Shown here in pieces: positions 27,392-37,877 of a stretch of 64,000 nucleotides of DNA (within the stretch, counting starts at the first letter, position 1; each line of letters begins with the position of its first letter). The notes under the pieces are model-generated. The model saw only the letters and a program-made list of their open reading frames with translations, had not been told where the DNA came from and made no database searches. The translations under genes and the position numbers were made by a program. This DNA comes from a halophilic archaeon (GTDB lineage: Archaea > Halobacteriota > Halobacteria > Halobacteriales > Haladaptataceae), in assembly GCA_003298465.1 (NCBI GenBank), contig QNGA01000007.1, positions 1 to 64,000 of the forward strand, given 5' to 3'.

Positions 27392-27616
27392 TCGAAGTGA
27401 AGATGGAGGGCCGAACGCGTCAGCAGTCGTCGGCAGTGTCGGCCAGGAACGCCGTGAGCCACTCGTCAGGCGTGGGGGCAAGCGGTCGCCGGGTTCGGTC
27501 AGCGCCGATTCTGACGGGATTTCATGCCCACACAGCTGCACGACCAGCGTCGAGGAACCCCGGACAGTCGTCGCCGTGACCGCCGCTTTGCAGTGCGGAC
27601 AATGGTCGGCGGTCAT
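27221..27616 (-). CDS. CPxC zinc-ribbon-like small protein downstream of a SprT remnant
   Basis: ATG 27616 overlaps the stop of the SprT-like remnant. The protein begins MTADHCPHCKAAVTATTVRG and has a second Cys/His pair (VQLCGHEIPS). A sister copy lies at 32785-32976 behind the intact SprT gene, so SprT plus this protein form a module. The last 60 residues run antisense through the nuclease gene and are probably not native; the true end may lie near 27390. Confidence 0.5.
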   Translation of the reverse strand: MTADHCPHCKAAVTATTVRGSSTLVVQLCGHEIPSESALTEPGDRLPPRLTSGSRRSWPTLPTTADAFGPPSSLRSRRLIRAPEAVAVLLGRLHLLHEKRALAELAVCDASIADAEQLAVIHEIADVDVGS

Positions 27617-27873
27617 TGGCCGGGACCCTCTTCGAGGCGAATATTTCCGCCACAGTCGCCGCAACTGTAGTTCTTGGGGTTGCGGACCGTCTTCGAGCGA
27701 CGATACCGCCCGACCCGACCACCACACTCCATGCAGACTAGCCACCATTCGGGCGAGGTGAACCGCTGGCAGTGCTGGGCGATATCAAGCGGATCGGTCC
27801 AACAGGCGAACGTCTCACCGTGGTCAGCGTCGTCAAACTGCCCGTACTGCCAGGCATGGACGAGTTTGATCTG
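27613..27873 (-). pseudogene. SprT-like metalloprotease, C-terminal remnant
   Basis: The minus strand encodes LVHAWQYGQFDDADHGETFA, DPLDIAQHCQRFTSPEWWLV and a zinc ribbon (CMECGGRVGRYRRSK, CGDCGGNIRLEEGPGQ), closely matching the gene at 32973-33551. The part before LVHAW, including the HExxH motif, is gone: upstream the frame reads QIK and soon stops. It is a 5'-truncated copy retaining the downstream CPxC gene. Confidence 0.7.
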
Positions 27874-27957
27874 CCGAAAACAAATTGGAGTATAGCTTTC
27901 GTTAGCGGTTCGAAGTCAACAAAATAGTAGCTGTTCAGCAGCGAGGCCTACTGTCTG

Positions 27958-28905
27958 CTACTGCTCTTCCTGCGTTGCTCGCTCAACATCTGCTCCTTCA
28001 GGAATATTCGGGTTGAAAGTGCTATTGGAGACGGTGTTGATGCTCACGTTTGTATACGTTGTTGTGATTGTTTTGTCGCCAAGGTAGACTGCATCCGGAG
28101 CATCATCTGTATCGTTGTGGATAGGATTATCTTCTGGGTTGCGGAGCTCTGCAATACTCACATTGGACATACTGTCTAGATGGGGTTTCTGTGCTGTCTG
28201 TTTGAGTACGACGCCCGTATCTGTGTCAACCCAGAGAGTTTGGGCGGCATAGTATGCGAGATTGCCGCCATTTGGATTGCCATTCAGATGGATGACGTAG
28301 GTTTTCTCTCCGTTGACTGTCGCGGTCCCGTTGTAGTGGATTGCGTTCTCGTTTTTAATTGTTTTCAGGGGCGCTTCGAAGAGTTGATAGCTGCCGTTTC
28401 GCGTTCGAGTGTGTGGACTGAGATGGCTCGCGTGATCGGACGATTTGTTCTGAATCCGGTATTCGTTCTCACTGGGAATGTACTGGATTGCGGCTGTCCC
28501 ATTATAGATATTGATATCCTTCTTTTGTGGTGAGTCAGAATCCCAAGATGCGACGCGTGTTAACACGCCGTTCTCGGTGTATTTAACGGCAACATTCCAC
28601 TTCTGGGTGTGGGTCAGCTCACTGCCGTTCGAGAGCTGAGTGACAGTTGTTTCAGTGATTGTGTACCGATAACTATTGATGGATGCTTGCTTTGAGCGGA
28701 TACGGTCGAGAATTTTCTGCGTTTGTTTGTCGATCGGCGGGATTTCTCCCATGGTTGGTGTGCCATGAGGCTGGTTCGACGTGGACGTTGCTTGATTTGG
28801 CGTCGTGTTCTGTCCGCTAAGGGCAGGTCCACCGCCGAGACAGCCGCCAAGGACGACCATCAGAGTGATTACTCCAACGAGCCCGACTGACCGTATGAAT
28901 TCCAT
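27958..28905 (-). CDS. Exported lipoprotein of the LolA-like (outer-membrane-lipoprotein-sorting) fold
   Basis: This 315-residue protein has a signal with lipobox (VGVITLMVVLGGCLGG) and a Thr/Asn/Pro-rich linker. The domain that follows (KQTQKILDRIRSKQASINSY, RYTITETTVTQLSNG, TYVIHLNGNPNGG, TLWVDTDTGVVLKQT) has the alternating strands of LolA/LppX-like proteins, common in haloarchaeal secretomes. In archaea there is no outer membrane, so the ligand is unknown; a lipid- or hydrophobic-ligand role is inferred from the fold. Confidence 0.8.
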   Translation of the reverse strand: MEFIRSVGLVGVITLMVVLGGCLGGGPALSGQNTTPNQATSTSNQPHGTPTMGEIPPIDKQTQKILDRIRSKQASINSYRYTITETTVTQLSNGSELTHTQKWNVAVKYTENGVLTRVASWDSDSPQKKDINIYNGTAAIQYIPSENEYRIQNKSSDHASHLSPHTRTRNGSYQLFEAPLKTIKNENAIHYNGTATVNGEKTYVIHLNGNPNGGNLAYYAAQTLWVDTDTGVVLKQTAQKPHLDSMSNVSIAELRNPEDNPIHNDTDDAPDAVYLGDKTITTTYTNVSINTVSNSTFNPNIPEGADVERATQEEQ

Positions 28906-31817
<2,912 letters not shown>

Positions 31818-32063
31818 TCTAGCCGAGAACCGCCGCGCAGTGGGGGACGTTTTTTGCTAGTTTATCCCCTCTGATGTCAGCCGACAGCCAAGGTGGAACA
31901 CCAGCATTGCTTCGCGGATGTTTGTCAGGCTGGCACGATTGAAGACTTAGTGGGCTCACAAGCGTCGACTGCAGGGTCAAAATCAGGTGCCCTGACCCTG
32001 GCTCAGCTAGTCGGTCGAGACTTGGCGACGCACTAAATCCTAAAGTGAGTACCCGTGGTGAGT

Positions 32064-32894
32064 ATGGCCGTGCAACCGCCGTCGCCGTCAGAATTGACGC
32101 CCTCACACGAGTTTGTCGCTGAAGACTTTCACGCCGCGACGACTGCACTCCTCGAGGTTGCACTCAACCATGCTTCCATGGGATTCGTCGGGGTTCGACC
32201 ATCGAGGCTGAACACTACCGTCGAGGATATAATTGATCCGACTGTGTTTTGGAGCGACGACCACGGATCATTCGAGCCGGTTACGGCTGCGTTCGAGAGT
32301 AGTGATGTGTCATGGTACCAGACTCAGTTTCCAGAGGCGGATGATGACTTCCGGCGACTATGGGCGCTTGAAGCTGGCCGGAGCGTCCGCTTTCTACAGG
32401 AGTTCTGCGTTTGCAATGCAAACGATTGGATCGTCTATGTCATCCCGCATCACGAACATCTCATGGTGAATGCTCCAGACAAGGAGTTTGCGAGTGAGGT
32501 AAACAATGCACTCACCCATCTCTGGGCGTGCATTGTTCCGGCAGGAACGCGGATTACATGGGAGTATGACGGCTGCAAGCACGCCATCGACGGTGGGACG
32601 CTCCAGGTCAAGCGTTCGAAGATGGGGTACGCAGGTCGGTACAGTCTCCTGAATCTTTTTCGAGTTACTCCGCGTCCACAATCGCTAACGCTTTCACTGG
32701 AGTGGCACCGTGAAACGAGATCAGGTCTCATCGGCCGGTTCATTGATGGGATACAGTCAATTGTCGGGGGGCCACCCGATCGTCTCAGGTTTGAAGATGA
32801 GACAACGATGCAAGAGGCTGAGACTGTCCTCCACGAGACCATTGAGACGATGCATCCGAAGAGGACAGCAGCAGAGATAGATGAGCGTGTCTAA
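32064..32894 (+). CDS. Conserved hypothetical protein
   Basis: From ATG 32064 (GTG codons at 32055 and 32058 are alternatives) the protein has about 276 residues, without signal or membrane segments. Features are VALNHASMGFVGVRPSRLNT, DWIVYVIPHHEHLMVNAPDK and SLTLSLEWHRETRSGLIGRF. I do not recognise the family. Its 3' end overlaps, antisense, the zinc-ribbon-like gene at 32785-32976, which suggests that one of the two ends is a junction. Confidence 0.65.
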   Translation: MAVQPPSPSELTPSHEFVAEDFHAATTALLEVALNHASMGFVGVRPSRLNTTVEDIIDPTVFWSDDHGSFEPVTAAFESSDVSWYQTQFPEADDDFRRLWALEAGRSVRFLQEFCVCNANDWIVYVIPHHEHLMVNAPDKEFASEVNNALTHLWACIVPAGTRITWEYDGCKHAIDGGTLQVKRSKMGYAGRYSLLNLFRVTPRPQSLTLSLEWHRETRSGLIGRFIDGIQSIVGGPPDRLRFEDETTMQEAETVLHETIETMHPKRTAAEIDERV

Positions 32895-32976
32895 GAGAGG
32901 AACGACGATCGTCGACGGCCCCAACAACCGTCGCCGTGACCGCCGTTTTGCAATGTGGACAGCGGTCGCCAGTCAT
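32785..32976 (-). pseudogene. Truncated CPxC zinc-ribbon-like protein
   Basis: The ATG at 32976 overlaps the SprT stop, as in the copy at 27616. It reads MTGDRCPHCKTAVTATVVGA, then diverges into sequence antisense to the neighbouring gene with no second Cys pair. Only the first 20 or so residues match the sister copy, so the rest is probably replaced. Confidence 0.5.
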
Positions 32977-33551
32977 TGCCCAGGACTCGCTTCGACGCGG
33001 AGGTTTCCGCCGCAGTCGCTACACTGGTCGTTCTCGGGATTGCGCACTGTCTTCGAGCGCCGATACCGCCCGATCCGCTGGCCACAATCCACGCAGACTA
33101 GCCACCACTTCGGCGAGGTGAACCGCTCGCAGTGCTGGTCAATGCCCAGTGGATCAGTCCAACGGGCGAATGTCTCACCGTGGTCTGCTTCATCAAACTG
33201 CCAGTACTGCCAAGCGTGGACGAGTTCATGCCGGACAGTCTTACTGTATTGCTGCCAGCCGAATTCTTGATAGGCGTCCCAGGTGAGCCGGATCGTGACC
33301 GATTCAGTGTCTGGGTTGTATTCAGTGACGCCTGCCTGTCGCTGGGCCTGCTCGGAGACCTCCCAGTCGATGGATTCAACAGGGAACTTGGGGAAGTGTT
33401 CGGCAGCGATATTGGCCGCATGCGTTCGTGCTTGATCGAGCAGCGCCGCCTGCGTCGTCGGCACGGTATCGGAGGCGTCACGGTCGATATCGTGCTGCTC
33501 CACCAGCAAGCTTTTCCAAAGCGCAGTCCAATCAGGAGGTATGAGCCTCAC
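32973..33551 (-). CDS. SprT-like zinc metalloprotease-fold protein
   Basis: With a GTG start near 33551 the protein has about 192 residues. A helical N-terminal part (VPTTQAALLDQARTHAANIA, HFPKFPVESIDWEVSEQAQR) precedes the metal motif TVRHELVHAWQYW, where HELVH gives the HExxH zinc site. A C-terminal zinc ribbon follows (CVDCGQRIGRYRRSK, CSDCGGNLRVEASP). SprT-like proteins are related to Spartan proteases for DNA-protein crosslinks, though the haloarchaeal role is unknown. The 5' end overlaps, antisense, the antitoxin gene. Six further fragments of this gene are scattered through the window. Confidence 0.8.
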   Translation of the reverse strand: MRLIPPDWTALWKSLLVEQHDIDRDASDTVPTTQAALLDQARTHAANIAAEHFPKFPVESIDWEVSEQAQRQAGVTEYNPDTESVTIRLTWDAYQEFGWQQYSKTVRHELVHAWQYWQFDEADHGETFARWTDPLGIDQHCERFTSPKWWLVCVDCGQRIGRYRRSKTVRNPENDQCSDCGGNLRVEASPGQ

Positions 33552-33693
33552 TACAGATGACTTCAGGGAATTCTTGGCCTCGGATCCTGAAGACGACGAA
33601 TCCGTCGCGCTCGGGGATGCACTTGACGAGTTAGCCGTCGATGTCGAAGTCGATTCTGTTGAGGCGATCCGTGACATTCGCGAACGGCTATGA
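33541..33693 (+). CDS. VapB-like antitoxin (short)
   Basis: ATG 33541 is preceded directly by AGGAGGT, a strong ribosome-binding site at very short spacing. The 50-residue product (MSLTTDDFREFLASDPEDDE, VALGDALDELAVDVEVDSVE) is acidic and helical. Its stop overlaps the ATG of the PIN-domain gene (ATGA), the classical antitoxin-toxin arrangement. I assign it from position, size and coupling rather than from a domain match. Confidence 0.65.
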   Translation: MSLTTDDFREFLASDPEDDESVALGDALDELAVDVEVDSVEAIRDIRERL

Positions 33694-34079
33694 AACTGCT
33701 CCTCGACACGAATATTCTCGTTGCGGCGGTTACATCCGATACCGATCGGTCTGAGGACGCAGTGAGACTACTCAATACAGCCGACGAAGTGTATGTTTCT
33801 GTGTTGAGTTTGATGGAACTCCGGAGTGTGCTCACGAAAAAGAAACAGTTCGAACGTGATCGGATAGATCAGATTGAGAACCGAATTACGTCCCGCGCCA
33901 CAATTACATTCCCTGATGCGTCAGACATGATGGCAGCCAATCAGCTACAATCCGAGACGCTTCTCTACCCAATGGATGCCCTCATCCTTGCCGCTGCCAA
34001 TGCTATTGATGCCACTCTCGTCTCATTCGATACTGAACTACTCGAACACGGCGCAGAACATCCCACTGACATGATCTAA
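33690..34079 (+). CDS. VapC-like PIN-domain ribonuclease toxin
   Basis: A 129-residue PIN domain: MKLLLDTNILVAAVTSDTDR carries the first catalytic Asp; SLMELRSVLTKK the conserved Glu; YPMDALILAAANAIDATLVS and FDTELL the later acidic residues. VapC proteins cleave RNA and are held inactive by the partner encoded just upstream with a 4-bp overlap. The set of acidic residues looks complete. Confidence 0.85.
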   Translation: MKLLLDTNILVAAVTSDTDRSEDAVRLLNTADEVYVSVLSLMELRSVLTKKKQFERDRIDQIENRITSRATITFPDASDMMAANQLQSETLLYPMDALILAAANAIDATLVSFDTELLEHGAEHPTDMI

Positions 34080-34147
34080 CACCTCAAAATTCTACTGACC
34101 GGCATCTATCTTTACGGGAGGACATCGTGATCTGAATAGCCTTCTAG

Positions 34148-34262
34148 ACTTGTCGCTGCGCCCGCTCGGAGACTTCCCAATTGATCGACTCGACGGGAAA
34201 TCGGGGAAGTGCTCGGCAGCGACGTCGGCCGCATGCGTTTGAGCTTGGTCAAGCGGAGCCGA
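34148..34262 (-). pseudogene. SprT-like gene fragment (N-terminal region)
   Basis: This segment matches, at nucleotide level, the part of the intact SprT gene around 33325-33450 (shared strings include GCTCGGAGAC and GGCCGCATGCGTT). Translated, it gives QAQTHAADVAAEHFPDFP and then loses frame. It is an internal fragment without start or HExxH motif. Confidence 0.6.
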
Positions 34263-34431
34263 TCATATCGTCGAAGGAGAAACGGAATAGGATGAGTGGA
34301 ACATGAAGGCGAGAATCAATCTTTGAGCGAGTGGCTGCTATGCAGAATTGCTTGGGAATTTTCCTATTAAATAAGCTTGAGGATGGATAAGTTATTCATA
34401 GCTGCGAACCGTTTAGAATACCGATCAAGAC

Positions 34432-34812
34432 ATGCAAACAAATACCATGGACCGATGCAAGTGGCCACTGACTGTCACCGACAACGACACCCAGCCTCAA
34501 GAAATGCATTCAACACACCTCGATCTGGATAATCTCTTCCATGCACTCAGTCGGAGTGAACGCCGCCAAACACTCCGGTATTTGGACCGCCAGGATACCC
34601 CCGTCGCTGTCGAGGAACTCGCCGCCGCGCTCGCTGCTGACCAACCGACTCGTAGCCCGAAACAAGTAACGCTCACACTTACGCACCAACATCTCCCCCT
34701 ATTAGAGCAGATAACACTCGTCGAACGAACGTCACAGGACCATGTCACGACTACTGACGCTGCAGCCGCTGCCATCGAGGTGCTTGACACGGTGCGTTAT
34801 TATCTCGAGTAA
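34432..34812 (+). CDS. DUF7344-type winged-helix protein
   Basis: This 126-residue protein has the DUF7344 pattern: NLFHALSRSERRQTLRYLDR, VAVEELAAALAADQPTRSPK, then TLTLTHQHLPLLEQITLVER. The first 20 residues are atypical; an inner Met at 34504 (MHSTHLDLDNLF) is an alternative start. It lies 82 bp upstream of a HalOD1 gene on the same strand, repeating a pairing seen elsewhere in the window. Confidence 0.82.
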   Translation: MQTNTMDRCKWPLTVTDNDTQPQEMHSTHLDLDNLFHALSRSERRQTLRYLDRQDTPVAVEELAAALAADQPTRSPKQVTLTLTHQHLPLLEQITLVERTSQDHVTTTDAAAAAIEVLDTVRYYLE

Positions 34813-34894
34813 GGTGCTAGATGACACACCTCTACCGGCTAAAATTCCGGCGTAATCGCCTATTACTCAATGGGATTGGGGACTGCCAGAGAGT

Positions 34895-35245
34895 ATGCAA
34901 AGTTCAGCAACAGCAGTCGAGACAGCGACAACTACCTGGTTCGGTACGGAGACAGACACGCCAGATCCGAGTTCGCCGACGCGCTACGAGCTGACCGAGT
35001 CGTATCCGATCGATCCAGCACAGTCGCCGACACAGGCGGTCGTCGACGCTATGTTAGACATGAGCGAACCACCAGGGGGCCAGACGACGCTAACACTCTA
35101 CGAGCATATCGATCCAGACGCGCTCGAGGACCTCATCGACGCCAGCGAGGACAAGCGGAGTCACGTGGAAGTTCGATTCCAAGTCGACGAGTATCTCTTT
35201 GTTGTCCGCAGCACGAATACGATTCGCGTCTACGAGCCCCTGTAG
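34895..35245 (+). CDS. HalOD1 domain protein
   Basis: A 116-residue protein: a Thr/Asp-rich N-terminus of about 45 residues, then SPTQAVVDAMLDMSEPPGGQ, LYEHIDPDALEDLIDASEDK and VEVRFQVDEYLFVVRSTN. The LYEHIDPDALEDL segment is the HalOD1 hallmark. It is presumed to act in signalling; the DUF7344 gene directly upstream is a natural candidate partner. Confidence 0.83.
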   Translation: MQSSATAVETATTTWFGTETDTPDPSSPTRYELTESYPIDPAQSPTQAVVDAMLDMSEPPGGQTTLTLYEHIDPDALEDLIDASEDKRSHVEVRFQVDEYLFVVRSTNTIRVYEPL

Positions 35246-35636
35246 GACTTCCAGTAGCCGAGACTCCAGGACTAGCAGCACTAGTCTAAGCCGTAGCAAC
35301 CGGGAGTTAGATGCATCATGCTGTTAGGATAAATTGAATTCGCTAGCCCCAACTACGTTAGTATAGTATACGAGCCACGTTTCTTGTGGTATCGGTTCAC
35401 GCCTCTTAGACCAGTGGAAAAGGCGATAGTGGGAACCAATGCTGGGAAGGGCTTTCCGGCATAGAGCAGCCGCCAAGGCTCATTCTGAGCGACTGTGGAG
35501 AAGTCTGAACGCAGTCATTCAAGAGATCAATAACGGCTCTCAGCTGGGTTACGTGACTTCAATCGCTATTTTATTCGAGGCTTGCGGTTGGTAATGGGTC
35601 TAGAACAAAGGAATCGGGGGTCGTCGTAGAGCAAGT
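35246..35636. other. No gene seen before tbsP
   Basis: About 390 bases with no supported coding frame. The right end should contain the promoter of the TbsP gene. Confidence 0.4.
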
Positions 35637-36446
35637 ATGTCATCAGAAGCTGTAAACCTCGATACGGACTTCAACGAAACGCTCGAATCACTGTTCAATG
35701 ATGCCGACACCGTGCTTGTGGTGAATCCCTCGCTAGAGGTGTTTCGCACAGCGATGGAGACGGCATTCGAGTTCGACAATGAGATGCCGACGCTGCAAGT
35801 GCTTGCGACGCCGGATGTACTCAAAACAGCGGCGGAAGATTTCATTCTCGCCAGCCAGATAGCGGACTTGATCGACCAAGACACGTTGTCGCTGCGGACG
35901 ACGACGGATATCGCGCGGAGTTCGTTGTTCGTGAGTGACGAGCAGGTGATGACAGTTGTGCCAGTCGACGGGGGACTGAGTGGCCTAATGTCGACGGATG
36001 AGGAGTTCGTCGAGACGGTACAATCAGCGTTTGACGACGACTGGGATGAGGGTGAGGAATTTAGCCTGCGAACGCCACCACTGTCTCGTATTCGAGACAC
36101 ACTCAGTGAGGAGTTTGACGAAGAAGTCGAAGACGACTTCATGACGATGCTGGAGTCGATGGAGACAGTTCCGGGCGAGGAGGACGAACTGGACGAGGTG
36201 ACGATTGCATTGCTGGTCGCCGCTGATAACGAACTGCTACTCTATGAGATCAGTAAGTGGGGCGAGGATGTTGGACTGGCGAGTAAAGCAACGTTCTCGC
36301 GGACCAAGACGCGGCTTGAAGATCGTGGGCTGATCGACACGGAAAAGGTCCCGATCGAGGTTGGACGGCCGCGGCTTCGGTTACTGCTAGTGCCGGACGA
36401 CCTAGAGGATGTTGAGGCGCTGGCAGAGCAAGCGACTGCAGCATAG
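35637..36446 (+). CDS. tbsP: TbsP-type transcriptional regulator
   Basis: This 269-residue protein matches the haloarchaeal TbsP family along its length: DTVLVVNPSLEVFRTAMETA, SLRTTTDIARSSLFVSDEQV, FSLRTPPLSRIRDTLSEEF and the highly conserved C-terminal winged helix ISKWGEDVGLASKATFSRTK, LIDTEKVPIEVGRPRLRLLL. TbsP was described as a DNA-binding regulator of sugar-metabolism genes in haloarchaea. The C-terminal HTH is intact. It stands alone, with the duplicated non-coding segment just downstream. Confidence 0.88.
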   Translation: MSSEAVNLDTDFNETLESLFNDADTVLVVNPSLEVFRTAMETAFEFDNEMPTLQVLATPDVLKTAAEDFILASQIADLIDQDTLSLRTTTDIARSSLFVSDEQVMTVVPVDGGLSGLMSTDEEFVETVQSAFDDDWDEGEEFSLRTPPLSRIRDTLSEEFDEEVEDDFMTMLESMETVPGEEDELDEVTIALLVAADNELLLYEISKWGEDVGLASKATFSRTKTRLEDRGLIDTEKVPIEVGRPRLRLLLVPDDLEDVEALAEQATAA

Positions 36447-36616
36447 TTCCAGCAGCGCCAGTTGCTCCGCTTGTAGCTCTTGAGTGTGAATAGTCAGTTG
36501 GAGCGCTCTCGTTTTCACATCGATCATACGGGGTCGCGTGTGACTGCAGTATGTCTACGCAGGGCATCGCCACGGGAATTTGTGGGTTATCGACGTCAAT
36601 TGCTACGTTGTATGTG

Positions 36617-36803
36617 GATGGAAGGAGGTGGTGATATGGGAGCACAGGTAGATGGGTAGGTAGTTGTACTCCCGCATCTGCATCTGAGCGCCGCCGGTGT
36701 GAGTCACCACGCACCGACGAGGCTGCCCGATGCAGTTCCTCCAAGACAGAGGGTGGTATTAGACCCCTAGTGTCGTTTTGTTTCGTGAACGGTTTCAACA
36801 GTT
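36617..36803. repeat. Conserved non-coding segment, copy 1
   Basis: The core 36668-36803 (136 bp) is identical to 43200-43333 except for a 3-bp and a 5-bp indel, while the sequence on both sides is clearly diverged. A shared GATGGAAGGAGGTGGTGAT precedes it at 36617. It contains a small hairpin (GGTG, loop TGAGT, CACC). The 5-bp indel would shift any reading frame, so it is unlikely to code. It could be an RNA gene, a regulatory leader or a small mobile element. Confidence 0.7.
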
Positions 36804-36825
36804 GTCACCAGCCTGGAGAGCAATT

Positions 36826-37044
36826 CTATGCTGTGACCTGCCGCCGTTTATTGCGTTTACTCGCGGCTGCTTGTTGGTAGTCGATACTAACGTCACCGAC
36901 AACGTGCACTCGTACCTGGTCGAGCAGCGCTGCCTGTGTCTCCGGCACGCTATCGGCGGCGTTGCAGTCGGCGGTCGTTTCGTCGATGCTGTCGGTGAGC
37001 GTGCGCTGGTCGGCGGCTTCGGGACGCGTCTGTTGACGAGTCAT
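36826..37044 (-). pseudogene. SprT-like gene, 5' fragment behind the SWIM gene
   Basis: ATG 37044 opens MTRQQTRPEAADQRTLTDSI, then SVPETQAALLDQVRVHVVGD, which aligns with TVPTTQAALLDQARTHAANI of the intact SprT protein, before ending at 36826 in unrelated sequence. It starts about 20 bp after the SWIM gene on the same strand, probably the original operon order. The HExxH half is missing and the conserved non-coding segment follows. Confidence 0.6.
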
Positions 37045-37063
37045 AAAACAGGAAGAACGGAGG

Positions 37064-37501
37064 TTAGCAGCAGGCGTCGAGCGCGCGTTTGTCGGTGGTC
37101 TCGGTCCCGCAGTGCTCGCAGCGCCAGTAGCGGTGATTGACGTTGCCGTACTTATCCTGGCCGGTGTGCGGGCCAGTGATGCGCGGCCCATCATCAGTCT
37201 CGTCACTCGCGTCGTTAGCGGGGAAGACGTCAAGCGAGCCGTCAGCCGTCGCGTCTTCGACGGCGGCCATGTGCTTGCAGTGAGCGTTGCGGTGGACATG
37301 GTGCGGGCACGTGCAGGCCATCGCGTCACCCGTCACGTCGTCGAGTGTCACCGTATACTGGAGCTCGTCGGGGTTGTCGTAGCTCTCATTCGTTACGTCG
37401 ACCATTCCGGGGGCGTCGACGGCGAAACTGAACTGTTCCCACTGCGCGCGTTTCTGTGCCTTCTCGCCAGATTCAAGGTCTGCGGTTGTTGTCGTTGACA
37501 T
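37064..37501 (-). CDS. SWIM zinc-finger protein
   Basis: This 145-residue protein starts MSTTTTADLESGEKAQKRAQ and contains the SWIM motif CTCPHHVHRNAHCKHM (CxCxnCxH), then a second ribbon near the end (WRCEHCGTETTDKRALDACC). SWIM fingers bind zinc and nucleic acid or protein. A paralogue lies at 56088-56570. Both sit next to zinc-ribbon or SprT-like genes, a gene set often found on haloarchaeal mobile elements. Confidence 0.83.
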   Translation of the reverse strand: MSTTTTADLESGEKAQKRAQWEQFSFAVDAPGMVDVTNESYDNPDELQYTVTLDDVTGDAMACTCPHHVHRNAHCKHMAAVEDATADGSLDVFPANDASDETDDGPRITGPHTGQDKYGNVNHRYWRCEHCGTETTDKRALDACC

Positions 37502-37574
37502 GGGTTTCTAGCACTGGTTGTGAGAAGCCCACTCCCGCGCTGTTCTAGCAGCGCGTTGAGTTGCTGTCCACCAG

Positions 37575-37830
37575 AACGACGATTTATTCGAAGAAGAAAT
37601 AGAAACTGAACTCGCGTCGCTCGTTGAGGAAGCCCAGAAACAGGAATCGAGATAGAGAACGAAGAACTCGAAGAGAGGATTCAAGAGCGTGTTGAGGACG
37701 ATGCAGAACCAGTTGACTACAGTTGGGTTCATCTCAACGAATTTCGACTGTTCGAACTCCACGACCGATGCTATACCCGTGGATTGATGAAAACGAACTG
37801 CGAGATGCCGTAACGAATGTTCCAGAATAA
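37575..37830 (+). pseudogene. Frameshifted small acidic gene
   Basis: Three successive frames join into one sensible protein: DLFEEEIETELASLVEEAQK, then IENEELEERIQERVEDDAEP and VDYSWVHLNEFRLFELHD, then PWIDENELRDAVTNVPE before TAA 37828-37830. Two frameshifts (near 37645 and 37770) are needed. The family is not recognised. Confidence 0.45.
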
Positions 37831-37877
37831 CTGAGTACGGAATTGTTCTGGCCTTTTCGCGGTACTCCTCTCCCGAC

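Noticed and set aside
36250..36798. A minus-strand gene covering conserved segment copy 1 and the tbsP end
   Set aside because: It needs a TTG start, is antisense to tbsP, and the 5-bp indel in copy 2 destroys the frame.
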